The notes under the pieces are model-generated. The model was not told the origin of the DNA, searched no databases, and saw only the letters and a program-made list of their open reading frames with translations. This document shows, piece by piece, positions 35,875 to 44,753 of a stretch of 56,981 bases of DNA. Made by a program: the position numbers and the translations under genes. Source of the stretch: Fusicatenibacter sp. (GTDB lineage: Bacteria; Bacillota; Clostridia; Lachnospirales; Lachnospiraceae); contig JALEOU010000025.1 in the NCBI GenBank assembly GCA_022766945.1, positions 1-56,981 on the forward strand, written 5' to 3'. Positions within the stretch are counted from its first letter, which is position 1; each line of letters opens with the position of its first letter.

Positions 35875-36846
35875 CTAACGTCCCTGATTATCGTAATTTC
35901 CATACGTTCTCCAGATATCGATCATCATTTCATATCGCTCCAAAGGAAGTCCTGTATATGCACAGTTGGATGTAGAAAAAATATAGCCACGACCGTTTTC
36001 CATACCTTCTCTCAGGGAACGAAGCACATCGGCCCTGCATTCTTCCTCTGTTCCCGTCTGTAAAAGTCCACAGTTTACATTGCCAATCAGCGCAACATCC
36101 GGCCCGACAATTTTCCGAACCTCCGGAATCGACACACCGCCCTGCGGATCCAGGGAATGAATCGCGTCCGGCTTACAATCAGCGATTTGTTTTAAGATCG
36201 GCATGATATTTCCATCTGTATGCTTGATTGTGTAATATCCCATGTTACGATATTCTGCGATCACTTCACGCAAATAAGGAGCAATCAGATCATCAAATGC
36301 CTCCTGGCTATAAAAAGGGTTCACATTAAAACAGTAATCGGAACACAACGCAAAACCATCCAGCAGGTGTCCCATCTCGTGCAGTTTTCTGGCATGTTCC
36401 AGGGAATCTTCCAGCCTTCTTTTTGACATCTCGTTTAGTTTTTCCGGTTCCTCATACATCTGCACTGCAAAATCCATCATCTCATCGCCGCTTGGAATAG
36501 CCCATGTGGGATCTCCATGCATCATGATGAAATATTCATCACCGCTTTTCTCACGGATCAGTTCCAACAGCCATTGGGTCGACTCCAGATCTCCCGGATT
36601 TGGGTGCACGAAGATCGCACTGTGATCATACTTCCGGGCAGTATCAATATAGAGCTGCGCCATTTCATTCATATGAAGATTTCGTTCCGTCTGGCTCATC
36701 TGATTCCACTGGTCGTAGCGTCGCTGGGAGGGATGCACTTTTCCAAACGCCTCCATGGTCAGAAAAAAGACCAGCTCAAAAGTAGGAACCTGTCCGCCAA
36801 TCGGTTCACATTTTAATGTTTTTATAAATCGTTCTCTGTGGGTCAT
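35875..36846 (-). CDS. uroporphyrinogen decarboxylase family protein (methyltransferase-like)
   Basis: 323-residue TIM barrel of the UroD/MtaA superfamily, not a heme-pathway UroD by its divergence and context. H in YTIKHTDGN and C in FSTSNCAY stand at the positions of the His-X-Cys and Cys zinc ligands of MtaA-type methyltransferases, but the expected first cysteine is aspartate. The C-terminus YEMMIDIWRTYG is typical of the group. It heads an operon with a sugar isomerase and a radical SAM gene. Substrate unknown. The ATG follows TTGGAGTAATT. Confidence 0.8.
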   Translation of the reverse strand: MTHRERFIKTLKCEPIGGQVPTFELVFFLTMEAFGKVHPSQRRYDQWNQMSQTERNLHMNEMAQLYIDTARKYDHSAIFVHPNPGDLESTQWLLELIREKSGDEYFIMMHGDPTWAIPSGDEMMDFAVQMYEEPEKLNEMSKRRLEDSLEHARKLHEMGHLLDGFALCSDYCFNVNPFYSQEAFDDLIAPYLREVIAEYRNMGYYTIKHTDGNIMPILKQIADCKPDAIHSLDPQGGVSIPEVRKIVGPDVALIGNVNCGLLQTGTEEECRADVLRSLREGMENGRGYIFSTSNCAYTGLPLERYEMMIDIWRTYGNYDNQGR

Positions 36847-36886
36847 AATTACTCCAATCTGCCCAAATAAAATCAGGGCTTTTCTT

Positions 36887-37600
36887 TTATTTGCCGCTCA
36901 AAAAACGGGAAAACTTTACTTCCAACTGGTTCAGGCACCGAACGGCATCCGGATGCCCCAGTTCCGCCGCTTTCCGATAACAGTTCAAGATGAACTGAAT
37001 CTGCTGTCGGATTGCATGGTTACTCGTAACTTTGATCTTTCTTAACAGCAGATCGCAGGAAGTATTTCCCTGATACAGGTAATAAAGCTGGAGATATTTT
37101 CGCTCCACAGCTTCAAACGGCTGTACCTCATAGCTTAAGGGAATATGAAGTTCCGGTGCTTCCCCATCGGATGATTCATTCAGAAGCTCCTTCAGATCAT
37201 AAAAAAGAAGATCATCGTCAATCTGCTTCAAAGCCGTCTGCTCCTCATCCGAAAGCGCACTTCCCAGAAACCACCGGTAAATCACATCCAGCAGATGTTT
37301 CTCCTGTTTCTGATATTCCGGCAGAGTTTTTTTGAATGGACGAGGCACATCCGACATGTAACATTCGCTTGCATCATGCAGAAGACTGGCAAGAATCAGT
37401 CTATTGCTATACCCACGCGCTTCTGCTTCCAGTGCGCAGTTAATACAGTGCTGTCCGACAGAGAAAAAGGTCTTCACGTGACCGTTTCCTCTGCAAATCA
37501 GAGACAGTGCATGCGCGATATCTGTGACCTGTATTTTCTCCGGTTCCGGATTCGTCGGGTCAAAATGGGTTCCACTGTAAGTTGTAATATAGTCAGACAT
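36887..37600 (-). CDS. HD domain phosphohydrolase
   Basis: 237 residues. The N-terminal 170 residues form an HD hydrolase domain with H51, the HD pair H75-D76 in SLLHDASE, and a distal aspartate near QIDDDL. The pattern resembles YfbR-like nucleotidases. The C-terminal 60 residues (YHR-type helices, AAELGHPDAVRCLNQLE) look like a single Sel1/TPR-type repeat. The ATG follows AGGATGGGAGCAG. Substrate, probably a nucleotide, is inferred. Confidence 0.8.
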   Translation of the reverse strand: MSDYITTYSGTHFDPTNPEPEKIQVTDIAHALSLICRGNGHVKTFFSVGQHCINCALEAEARGYSNRLILASLLHDASECYMSDVPRPFKKTLPEYQKQEKHLLDVIYRWFLGSALSDEEQTALKQIDDDLLFYDLKELLNESSDGEAPELHIPLSYEVQPFEAVERKYLQLYYLYQGNTSCDLLLRKIKVTSNHAIRQQIQFILNCYRKAAELGHPDAVRCLNQLEVKFSRFLSGK

Positions 37601-37759
37601 CTGCTCCCATCCTTTCTATACCAATCATATTCCTTTTCTTCTCTTTCCTGATTATAAAACACTCTTGCCCCAATTCCAATACCTTCTGAAATAATCTTTT
37701 CTTCTTTTTGCATACCTGGTTACTGCTCAGAGGTCACACGCATACCTTTATCAACAGAC

Positions 37760-39103
37760 TTATATCACACGGAACAGTTTCCACTTTCCTGACTTTTGTC
37801 TCCGGAAGAACAGGATCGCTCGAATAGTCCAGTCACAGACCATTGCAATTGCAATGCCAATGACACCCATTTGCAATGTAATTCCCAAAAAGCAGGACAA
37901 CAGTAACCGTACCGCAATCGTGGATGCAACAGATACATACATTGTAAATTTTACATCTCCTGCCGCACGAAGCCCGTTGCTGAGGGCACCGGAAAATGGA
38001 TATACGGCAGAGTTAAACACATTATGAATCAATACCAGACAGATTACAAGCTGTTTTGTTTCCGGTTCCAAAGCATAGAATTTGAGAAAAACCGGGGTCA
38101 AGAAAAAAACGAACAGATTCCATGCTGACGAAATCAGGAGGGTAATCTTCATTAACCGTTTAAAATAATCATCCGCCGCCTTTGTATCTCCATTCCCCAT
38201 ACACTGTCCAATCACCGTCACGAACACCGGTCCCATGGAGACACCGGCAAGAGCTGCCAGAGACCATATGCTTTGTGCTACACCGTTTGCCGCAATCTGA
38301 TAGGTTCCAAAAAGCGCTACAATGCTGCTGAGAGCTACCTTCACCAGTTGGAAAATACCGTTTTCTAATCCGTTCGGAACGGCGATATTTAAAATTTGTT
38401 TCATAAGGCTGCCATTCCATCTGAAAATCCATCTGCATCGGTATACTACTTCTTGTTTTTTTCGAAAACAAAGCCATGTGATCACGACTGCTGAAAAAGT
38501 TCGGGCAATCAGTGATGGGTATGCAACACCTGCCACACCCGCCTTCAGAACAAACACACCGATTACATTTCCAATGATATTAATGAGATTGGATGCTGCG
38601 GATAAATACATCGTTACACTGGTCTTTCCAATACTGCGAAACAATGATGCACCTGCGTTATAGACCGCAAGGGCCGGATAAGAATATGCAGAAATTCTCA
38701 AATAAACAATACAGGCCTGCATCACATCATTCTCCACTTTTCCGAACAGGAAGCGAAGCACTTTTTCATTCCCAATCAGCACAAAAACTGCAATCATAAC
38801 AGAGAATGCAACAGAAAACAGCAGAAGCTGACTGGCCGATTCACCGGCATCCTCTTTTGCTCCTCTGCCAATATACTGGCTGATCACAACAGCGCCTCCT
38901 GATGCCAGAGCTGTAAATAAATAGATGAAAATGGTATTAAACTGATTCACCAATGAAACGCCAGATACCGCTGCTTCTCCTGCATAGCTTATGATCAGTG
39001 TATCTGCCATTCCAACCAACATGACCAGCAGCTGCTCTAAAAACAACGGGATGATCATTGTCTTCAGAGTTTCATTTGTGAAGAATTCCTCTTTCTGATC
39101 CAT
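37760..39103 (-). CDS. MATE family efflux transporter
   Basis: 447-residue polytopic protein with twelve predicted helices in two six-helix halves. The first half opens with the MATE pattern IPLFLEQLLVMLVGMADTLIISY and the GEAAVSGVSLVNQ loop; the second half repeats the theme at VPNGLENGIFQLVKVALSSIVALFG. Exports cationic drugs or metabolites using Na+ or H+. The ATG follows GGAGGAAAAAGT. Transcribed alone. Confidence 0.92.
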   Translation of the reverse strand: MDQKEEFFTNETLKTMIIPLFLEQLLVMLVGMADTLIISYAGEAAVSGVSLVNQFNTIFIYLFTALASGGAVVISQYIGRGAKEDAGESASQLLLFSVAFSVMIAVFVLIGNEKVLRFLFGKVENDVMQACIVYLRISAYSYPALAVYNAGASLFRSIGKTSVTMYLSAASNLINIIGNVIGVFVLKAGVAGVAYPSLIARTFSAVVITWLCFRKKQEVVYRCRWIFRWNGSLMKQILNIAVPNGLENGIFQLVKVALSSIVALFGTYQIAANGVAQSIWSLAALAGVSMGPVFVTVIGQCMGNGDTKAADDYFKRLMKITLLISSAWNLFVFFLTPVFLKFYALEPETKQLVICLVLIHNVFNSAVYPFSGALSNGLRAAGDVKFTMYVSVASTIAVRLLLSCFLGITLQMGVIGIAIAMVCDWTIRAILFFRRQKSGKWKLFRVI

Positions 39104-39158
39104 ACTTTTTCCTCCGCTTTTCTTTTATTACTGTAGAAATAATAAAATCAATGCACAT

Positions 39159-39202
39159 AATAAAATGCAGAAACAGTATTTTCGCTGTTTCTGCATTTTA
39201 TT
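39159..39202. terminator. perfect 18-base stem terminator
   Basis: AATAAAATGCAGAAACAG (39159-39176) pairs exactly with 39185-39202 around an 8-base loop. T- and A-rich edges allow termination in either direction. It follows the membrane-protein operon and precedes the MATE gene. Confidence 0.85.
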
Positions 39203-39314
39203 GTATGCTGGCTCCGCATCTATGTCCAATACCTAAATTGGAAGCTGAACAATGCCTCAAAAGCATTGGTTTACAGCACTCTTTTATTCTGGTACTGATT
39301 TGCCTTTCCGTTTT

Positions 39315-39683
39315 TCATTTTAAGCCCTTGATAAAAGGAATCAGGCAAAGAAGAACAACAATTCCTGCAATACCGATAACAATACCGACAATCATATGGC
39401 TCCATACCATTGTAAGGCACATGCCGACGCCTAATAACAATGCTCCTGCGATACCAATCAAAGATGCTCCTATGGTTTTTCCTGACACCTGAATCGGCGC
39501 CTTATGTTCCATTTTCCTCCATACGAAGACCATGATCAGCAGCACAGCTACACCAATCACACCCAGAATCACACCCTGCCGAAACGCATTCCATTCTGTA
39601 ATCAATGCCATGCACATTCCAAGTGCAAATAAAATTCCTCCCATCGTTCCTAAAATCATAGAAACAAATGTACTCTTTTTCAT
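39315..39683 (-). CDS. four-helix membrane protein of unknown function
   Basis: 122-residue hydrophobic protein with four predicted transmembrane helices in two pairs. Each pair shows a glycine-rich GxxxGxLLxxGMCM-like segment (GTMGGILFALGMCM, GIAGALLLGVGMCL), suggesting an internal duplication. No family recognised. I start at the ATG after AAAGGCGGG; a TTG two codons earlier overlaps the preceding stop. It is two bases downstream of the repeat protein and surely co-transcribed with it. Confidence 0.75.
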   Translation of the reverse strand: MKKSTFVSMILGTMGGILFALGMCMALITEWNAFRQGVILGVIGVAVLLIMVFVWRKMEHKAPIQVSGKTIGASLIGIAGALLLGVGMCLTMVWSHMIVGIVIGIAGIVVLLCLIPFIKGLK

Positions 39684-39685
39684 TT

Positions 39686-39952
39686 TCAATACCCGCCTTT
39701 CTTCTCTGCAGCACTGGATTCTTCTCTTGCCTTCTGCTCTGCTGACAGTCTTGTCTTCGCCTCTTCTACGGATTCCCCTTCTTTTGTAAGAAAGTTGTCA
39801 ACAAATTTATCTGCTATTTTATTGAATCCGCCAACTGCACCTTCCTCGATTTTCTTATAGCCTCCCACGACACTTTCTTCAATTTTTTTGTATCCTCCTA
39901 CAACCTCCTCTGCGATTTTTTCATTTGCCTGTACCAGTTTTGATTTCGCCAT
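39686..39952 (-). CDS. small protein with 11-residue amphipathic repeats
   Basis: 88 residues. After MAKSKLVQANEKIAEE come three tandem imperfect 11-residue units: VVGGYKKIEES, VVGGYKKIEEG, AVGGFNKIADK. The unit length and hydrophobic/charged pattern predict an amphipathic helix that could lie on a membrane, as with apolipoprotein-like 11-mers. The tail is charged (EEAKTRLSAEQKAREE). Similar short proteins occur in Lachnospiraceae with unknown function. The start is at the ATG after AAGGAGAATCAAAAT; it pairs with the membrane protein downstream. Confidence 0.75.
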   Translation of the reverse strand: MAKSKLVQANEKIAEEVVGGYKKIEESVVGGYKKIEEGAVGGFNKIADKFVDNFLTKEGESVEEAKTRLSAEQKAREESSAAEKKGGY

Positions 39953-40060
39953 ATTTTGATTCTCCTTATCTTTTTTGATATCAGTAGTATAGCAGCGGAT
40001 TGTTTTCACAATGTTTGATTTTTGTTTATATAATATTAAGAGTTACGTACTTCTCATAGC

Positions 40061-40103
40061 AAAACCCTCCGAATGGTATAAGAAAAGCCATTCGGAGGGT
40101 TTT
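40061..40103. terminator. rho-independent terminator after the permease operon
   Basis: AAAACCCTCCGAATGG (40061-40076) pairs exactly with 40088-40103 around an 11-base loop, with T/A tracts on both edges. It lies 37 bases past the permease stop. Confidence 0.9.
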
Positions 40104-40139
40104 GTTTCCATTTTTGAAATCTTTTGAATTAATTAGATA

Positions 40140-41378
40140 TCAGGCTGTTTTTTTCAGAGCCTGCCCGATGCAGTAGCACACCGCAGCCACCGCCATACCA
40201 TTGATGGAAGCAATGCCCCATTTCACCACATTTGCCACTACCGCACCAAGCACAACTCCGACAACCGCGAACCAATCCACTTCTCTTAAACTCACCTGCT
40301 CTGTCTCGTAATTTTTCCGGTTCATGAAGTAGCCGAGCACCAGAATAATTCCAACCGGCGGCAACGTACAGTTCAGAATGTTCAGCCAGTTACAGAAATT
40401 ATAATACAGCCATACCGAAGCGATGGTTCCGATGATTCCTGAAATCAGGACCATCGGTTTCTTTTTCTGATGAAAAATATTGGCAAGACCAAGTCCCGCG
40501 GAATACAGTGCATTATCATTGGTGGTCCAGATGTTCAGACCCAGAACCAGAACTGCCAGATAAAACAGGTTCAGGCGAATCATAACCTCGAAGATATCAT
40601 TTCCTCCTACAAAAATAGAGGAAACCGCACCAAAGAAGAACATCAGAGAATTTCCGATAAAGAACGCGACGACAGTAGTGATCGCGCCTGCTTTTCCGTT
40701 TTTCGCAAACCTTGCAAAGTTTGGCGTCGCCGTTCCGCCGGATACAAAGGAACCGATTACCAGACCTGCTCCGCCAATGACAGTCAGAGATCCGCTGGAA
40801 ACCGCAAACTGGTCAATGATGGAACCGTCACCCCGCATAACAGCCAGAACCATGGCCACTGTTCCGAGTATCGCAACCAGCGGTACCGCAATATAACTGA
40901 CAATAGTCAGCGACTGAATTCCAAAATAAGCCGAAGCTGTCATACACACACCGGCTACAATCACCAGAATCCACTGTGCCGCAGTGCTTCCACCCAGAAG
41001 CTCCTTAGACACCGGAATCGCAAACATGGCAAGTCCTACACCGAACCATCCGATCTGCGTGAAGCTGATCATCGCAGATGGCAGATAAGAACCTTTTATG
41101 CCAAATGCCCGCTGAGAAAGCAAATCCAGAGACAGTCCCGTTTTTGCACCCACGTATCCCAGCAATCCTGTGTAAACTCCCAGAATGATACCGCCCAGAA
41201 TCAGCGCACCCAGAAATCCCCAGAAATCCAGTCCATCAGCCAGTTCCTGTCCTACCCACATGCTGGCAGAGAAAAAGGTAAAGCCCAGCATAATCATAAA
41301 CATTGTCGTGATGCTTTTTCTGTTCGCTGTCGGGACTGCCCGGTCCGCAAAGTCAACATCTTTATTTTCTTTTTCCAT
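40140..41378 (-). CDS. cytosine/purine permease (NCS1, CodB-like)
   Basis: 412-residue twelve-helix transporter of the NCS1 family. The N-terminal segment has RKSITTMFMIMLGFTFFSAS, and FGIKGSYLPSAMISFTQIGWFG and SGGTATPNFARFAKN are characteristic of CodB-type nucleobase permeases. The start is at the ATG after GGGAGGATGTAAA; the upstream open frame to 41435 lacks a ribosome site. It is downstream of the PRTase-like gene, 90 bases away, probably in one transcript. Confidence 0.88.
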   Translation of the reverse strand: MEKENKDVDFADRAVPTANRKSITTMFMIMLGFTFFSASMWVGQELADGLDFWGFLGALILGGIILGVYTGLLGYVGAKTGLSLDLLSQRAFGIKGSYLPSAMISFTQIGWFGVGLAMFAIPVSKELLGGSTAAQWILVIVAGVCMTASAYFGIQSLTIVSYIAVPLVAILGTVAMVLAVMRGDGSIIDQFAVSSGSLTVIGGAGLVIGSFVSGGTATPNFARFAKNGKAGAITTVVAFFIGNSLMFFFGAVSSIFVGGNDIFEVMIRLNLFYLAVLVLGLNIWTTNDNALYSAGLGLANIFHQKKKPMVLISGIIGTIASVWLYYNFCNWLNILNCTLPPVGIILVLGYFMNRKNYETEQVSLREVDWFAVVGVVLGAVVANVVKWGIASINGMAVAAVCYCIGQALKKTA

Positions 41379-41468
41379 TTTACATCCTCCCTCGGTTTCA
41401 ATTTGCTCCCTGTGAGCTTTTTTCGTGGAATCCAATGCAGTTTTACTTCAGGATTTCCCAAACACTTT

Positions 41469-42557
41469 CTAAAGCATGTATTTATGCAGTGCAGATGTGA
41501 ATTCATCAATTCTCTGCTGTGCAATTTCTTTCAGTGTTACATCCTGCAGGCTCTCAACATAGCCTTTCTCCTGCTGATACAGCCATTTTGTTGTATTCGG
41601 AGCTATTTTTTCATAATGATTGTAATGGATCCATTCCTCATAAGTTACCGGCAGCGGATAGCCCAGTTTTTCCTCCAGAAGCTTCTTAAAATCAATCCGG
41701 TCTGCACGTACCAGCATCTTGTTCCAGAAATCCAGGACCTCTTCCACATGTTCATGGATCTCATATCGCCTTGCTCCGCCGTCATAGATAATACATTTCT
41801 CAAACAGAGGATCCCGCATCGAAAGCGTCTGTCTGCGGAATTCCGGTGCAACAATACCGCCCTTCCAGTAGAAATCCACATCCGGCAGATTGATACCGGA
41901 AACTCCTTTATCCTGATAGGTACTGAAAATGCCCTCATAATAAACCGTGATAAATCCTTCAAAATCCGGCCAGAATTCACGGATTTCCGCCGTCAGTCGT
42001 TCCAGTATTGTAATGCCGGTGGTTCCGCCGATCGTAAAAATAATGATGTTTCGAAGTGCTGCCCCGTGTTCCCTGTAAAAGTCCGTCACATAGCGCAGAC
42101 AATGGATCAGTGTCTCTCCGGTAGCAATGATATCCCCGATCAGCAGTGTACTGCCAGGTACCATAGTCAACTTACTGTACTTAATCTCCAGCCCGGCAAT
42201 CTCATCGTCCTGAAATACCCGCTCGCTGGACAGGAAACTGATATCATGAACACGGATATGCTCACGGTAGCAGCTTTCTTCCAGAGGATAATTCAGAGCT
42301 CCACGCAGGATTGAAAGAATATTCGCTGTTGTTACCTTTTTCTGCTCCTTAAAATAATACAGCATCTGAGATGTAGCCGGAATCAGACAATGATAAACCT
42401 CATATCCCACAATTTCCGGCGTGTTCAAAAGTTTTCTGGTTTCTGCCTCTGAGACCACATAATACTCATTGACATAATCGCCGCCTTCCAGACGATAGCA
42501 GTCCACACCCTGTTCGGAAAACTCCGGCACAAGTTTTACTGCTTCCCAATTTTTCAT
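41469..42557 (-). CDS. phosphoribosyltransferase-like protein
   Basis: 362 residues. The centre carries a PRPP-loop-like motif, LLIGDIIATGETL (residues 139-151), in the type I phosphoribosyltransferase pattern, though the usual acidic pair is GD. N- and C-terminal parts of about 130 and 190 residues are not recognised. Adjacent to a nucleobase permease, it may work in base salvage or sensing; this is inferred. The start is at the ATG after GGGAGGGATTACGG. Its leader is unusual (next entry). Confidence 0.7.
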   Translation of the reverse strand: MKNWEAVKLVPEFSEQGVDCYRLEGGDYVNEYYVVSEAETRKLLNTPEIVGYEVYHCLIPATSQMLYYFKEQKKVTTANILSILRGALNYPLEESCYREHIRVHDISFLSSERVFQDDEIAGLEIKYSKLTMVPGSTLLIGDIIATGETLIHCLRYVTDFYREHGAALRNIIIFTIGGTTGITILERLTAEIREFWPDFEGFITVYYEGIFSTYQDKGVSGINLPDVDFYWKGGIVAPEFRRQTLSMRDPLFEKCIIYDGGARRYEIHEHVEEVLDFWNKMLVRADRIDFKKLLEEKLGYPLPVTYEEWIHYNHYEKIAPNTTKWLYQQEKGYVESLQDVTLKEIAQQRIDEFTSALHKYML

Positions 42558-42597
42558 CCGTAATCCCTCCCATATTTTCTGATTTCCCATCAAGCAC

Positions 42598-42729
42598 AAA
42601 AAGAGCCAGCTTTCCAATGATGTATGCAGGTTCTCTGCTTTATAACATGGAAAAGCTAGCTATCATAACATGGATATGCATACGTATTCACACTCTTAAA
42701 ATCATATGATGAACCGTACTTCTTGTCAA
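42598..42729 (-). promoter_or_regulatory. promoter and attenuator-like leader of the PRTase/permease operon
   Basis: Minus strand: TTGACA (42729-42724), 17-base spacer, TATGAT (42706-42701). The roughly 135-base leader then has a stem whose arms (42661-42648 and 42616-42604) pair over 13 bases with one bulge and one G-U, ending in TTTTT (42602-42598): a terminator ahead of the gene. A GCAG/CTGC hairpin sits in its loop, and GTATGCA (42683-42677) upstream can pair with TGCATAC (42628-42622) in that loop. CCATGTTAT occurs twice, 23 bases apart. No known riboswitch class matches. Confidence 0.65.
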
Positions 42730-42747
42730 GCAAAAAACGACAAAATT

Positions 42748-43509
42748 CTATATTTGTCGTCTGTCAAAACACCACAGCGACAGAGCAGTGCAAATAGCAG
42801 CTGTTCCCGCTGCCACAGCAATTGCGGCCGCATAATCCTCGGGTTTTACCACGCCCTGCAAAAGAGGCATCCCCTCCGTCAGCTTTACCGGAAGATAACG
42901 ATTGATTTTGGGAAACCTTCCGATCAGATAAACGCCGGCACAGATTGCTCCTGTCCCCAGCAAAACCTGTGTATTGCTCCCCACCGCAGACGAAAAGAAT
43001 ACGAGCAGGGCAGTCACCCAGATTCCGAACAACCAATAACAGGCTGTCGCAAACAACAGATATCTGGCAATACGATTATCCCAAAAATAAGCATTATATC
43101 CATAGGTAATCCCAAAGCAAAGCAGATACAGAACTGTCCACATTCCCATGAGCATTACTGCTTTGGCCGCCACAATTTTCCACCGGGGCAATCCTTTCGT
43201 TACCACAGGAATCAGGGTTCCCTTCTGGTATTCACCCGTAAACGTTCCGCTGCACATCAATGCAAAAATGACAAGCCCCATGGGAATATTTTTGTAGAAC
43301 TGTGTCCATGAGGTTATCGCATCAATATTGACATCCTTGATCAGAAATCCGGCTTCCGCCAGTGAATCTGACAACAGCTCCATCATCCAGGGAGTCAGCT
43401 TTGCTATCGCAGGATTCATAATCCCGAACAGAACAAAGATCAACAGCAGTATCCCCAAACGCCCGGTGCGCGTAACTTCCATCCACTCTTTTTTTAAAAA
43501 TGCCCTCAT
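42748..43509 (-). CDS. ABC-2 type transporter permease
   Basis: 253-residue membrane protein with six predicted helices. It opens with MRAFLKKEWMEVTRTGRLG, the common start of ABC-2 permeases, followed by a first helix and the GTFTGEYQKGTLIP loop that contacts the ATPase. It overlaps the ATPase stop by four bases. Cargo unknown. Confidence 0.88.
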   Translation of the reverse strand: MRAFLKKEWMEVTRTGRLGILLLIFVLFGIMNPAIAKLTPWMMELLSDSLAEAGFLIKDVNIDAITSWTQFYKNIPMGLVIFALMCSGTFTGEYQKGTLIPVVTKGLPRWKIVAAKAVMLMGMWTVLYLLCFGITYGYNAYFWDNRIARYLLFATACYWLFGIWVTALLVFFSSAVGSNTQVLLGTGAICAGVYLIGRFPKINRYLPVKLTEGMPLLQGVVKPEDYAAAIAVAAGTAAICTALSLWCFDRRQI

Positions 43510-44402
43510 TTCCCGATCACCTCCATGAACAAATCTTCCAGTGTCGGCTCCAGCCGTTCGATTCTGTGAATCGAGATCTGATTATCTGCCAAAAAGCGGA
43601 GAATTTCCGGCATTTTCTCCGGGTTTTCCAATCGCAGATGGTTTTTCTCTGTCATCTTAAGGAAAGCGAACTTCTCCCTTAAAATATTCACATCACAAAA
43701 GTTCTCCATCTCCAGTTCGACTGCTGTTGTTTTCCGAATCTTTTTTACTTCTTCCACGGTTCCCTCTAATGCAATCTTCCCATCATGCAGAAATGCCAGT
43801 TCATCACAGATGTGTTCCACATCAGAGAGAATGTGCGTGGAAAACAGGACGGTTGTCTCCTCCTTTGCAGCTACCAGAATATCCAGCAATTCCTTCCTGC
43901 CGGCCGGATCAAGAGCGGAGGTCGGCTCATCACAGATCAAAAGTCTGGGGCGATTCAACAGTGCCTGTGCAATACCAAGCCGCTGTTTCATGCCTCTGGA
44001 AAATCCCCTGATACGCCGTGTTTCTTTTTCCATTCCTACCAGCCGCAGCAACTCCTCACTGCGTTCTTTGATTTCCCTTTGCTGCATTCCGGTGATCTCT
44101 CCGCAAAACCGAAGATATTCCATCGGTGTCATAAAAGAGTAGAACTCCGGTACATCCGGCAGATAACCGATCAACCGGTTCGTTGCGCTATTCCCGTATC
44201 GAACCGGTTCCCCATTTACCAGAATCTTCCCTCCGTCTGCCATCAGAAGTCCCAGAACCAGTTTCATAGTCGTAGTCTTCCCGGCACCATTCTGACCAAC
44301 AAATCCAAAAACCGTGTGTTCCGGAACCGCAAAGGTTACATCTTTCAAGACCTGCCTCTCCCCAAAATGTTTTTTCACATGAGAAAACGTCAGCATCTCC
44401 AT
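43506..44402 (-). CDS. ABC transporter ATP-binding protein
   Basis: 298-residue ATPase. Walker A GQNGAGKTT, signature FSRGMKQRLG (in place of LSGGQ, common in ABC-2 systems), Walker B LLICDEPTSALD, and the switch FSTHILSD are present. A C-terminal extension of about 80 residues matches ABC-2 exporter ATPases. Three ATGs are clustered; I choose 44402, 9 bases after AAGAGG. The first ATG overlaps the upstream stop. Confidence 0.9.
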   Translation of the reverse strand: MEMLTFSHVKKHFGERQVLKDVTFAVPEHTVFGFVGQNGAGKTTTMKLVLGLLMADGGKILVNGEPVRYGNSATNRLIGYLPDVPEFYSFMTPMEYLRFCGEITGMQQREIKERSEELLRLVGMEKETRRIRGFSRGMKQRLGIAQALLNRPRLLICDEPTSALDPAGRKELLDILVAAKEETTVLFSTHILSDVEHICDELAFLHDGKIALEGTVEEVKKIRKTTAVELEMENFCDVNILREKFAFLKMTEKNHLRLENPEKMPEILRFLADNQISIHRIERLEPTLEDLFMEVIGK

Positions 44403-44403
44403 A

Positions 44404-44607
44404 TCATGCATCCTCTTTTCCAAGCAGAAAATAAAGGATCGGACCGATAAATTCCATACCTGCAACAGCTACCACCAGCCAAAGCGTCCGGCTGCCTCTT
44501 TTGTACGTCTTGTGTGTCAGAATATGATGAATGGTATAAATTAAGAGAGCCATCTCTGCGACTACCAACGGGATGAAAAACGGCAGCATCTCTTTTATTT
44601 CGTTCAT
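44404..44607 (-). CDS. PLDc_N domain small membrane protein
   Basis: 67-residue protein with two transmembrane helices and the PLDc_N (cardiolipin-synthase N-terminal) pattern: an N-terminal helix, a short RGSRTLW turn, then a second helix ending GPILYFLLGKED. Such proteins often start ABC-2 transporter operons. The start is at the ATG after AAGGAGGAAAAGAAC; it abuts the ATPase gene. Confidence 0.82.
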   Translation of the reverse strand: MNEIKEMLPFFIPLVVAEMALLIYTIHHILTHKTYKRGSRTLWLVVAVAGMEFIGPILYFLLGKEDA

Positions 44608-44670
44608 GTTCTTTTCCTCCTTCGAAAATATGACCTTTCTTTTTCCGGCTGTCCAAACTTTCCTGATAAC

Positions 44671-44700
44671 ATCATACTCCAGACACAAAGAAAAGCTCAA
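44671..44700 (-). promoter_or_regulatory. promoter of the ABC-2 operon
   Basis: Minus strand TTGAGC (44700-44695) and TATGAT (44676-44671) with 18 bases between. The -35 lies in the right half of the preceding terminator hairpin. Confidence 0.4.
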
Positions 44701-44747
44701 GAGATTGCCTCTCAACCTCTTGAGCCTAAAGTTTCCTCACAGGAAAC
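44691..44747 (-). terminator. double hairpin terminator after the UroD-family gene
   Basis: Minus strand: GTTTCCT-GTG-AGGAAAC (44747-44731), then GCTCAAGAG...CTCTTGAGC (44725-44695) followed by TTTTCTTT. It lies a few bases past the stop at 44754. Confidence 0.8.
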
Positions 44748-44753
44748 CTTATG

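Noticed and set aside
40470-42314. 614-codon open frame on the plus strand
   Set aside because: It lies opposite the permease and the PRTase-like gene, lacks a ribosome site, and has an unnatural composition (rich in Q, N, R, S and H). It is an antisense shadow.
42642-42674. Two ATAACATGGA repeats as a possible CRISPR or iteron array
   Set aside because: Only two copies 23 bases apart with no further units; kept as part of the leader description instead.
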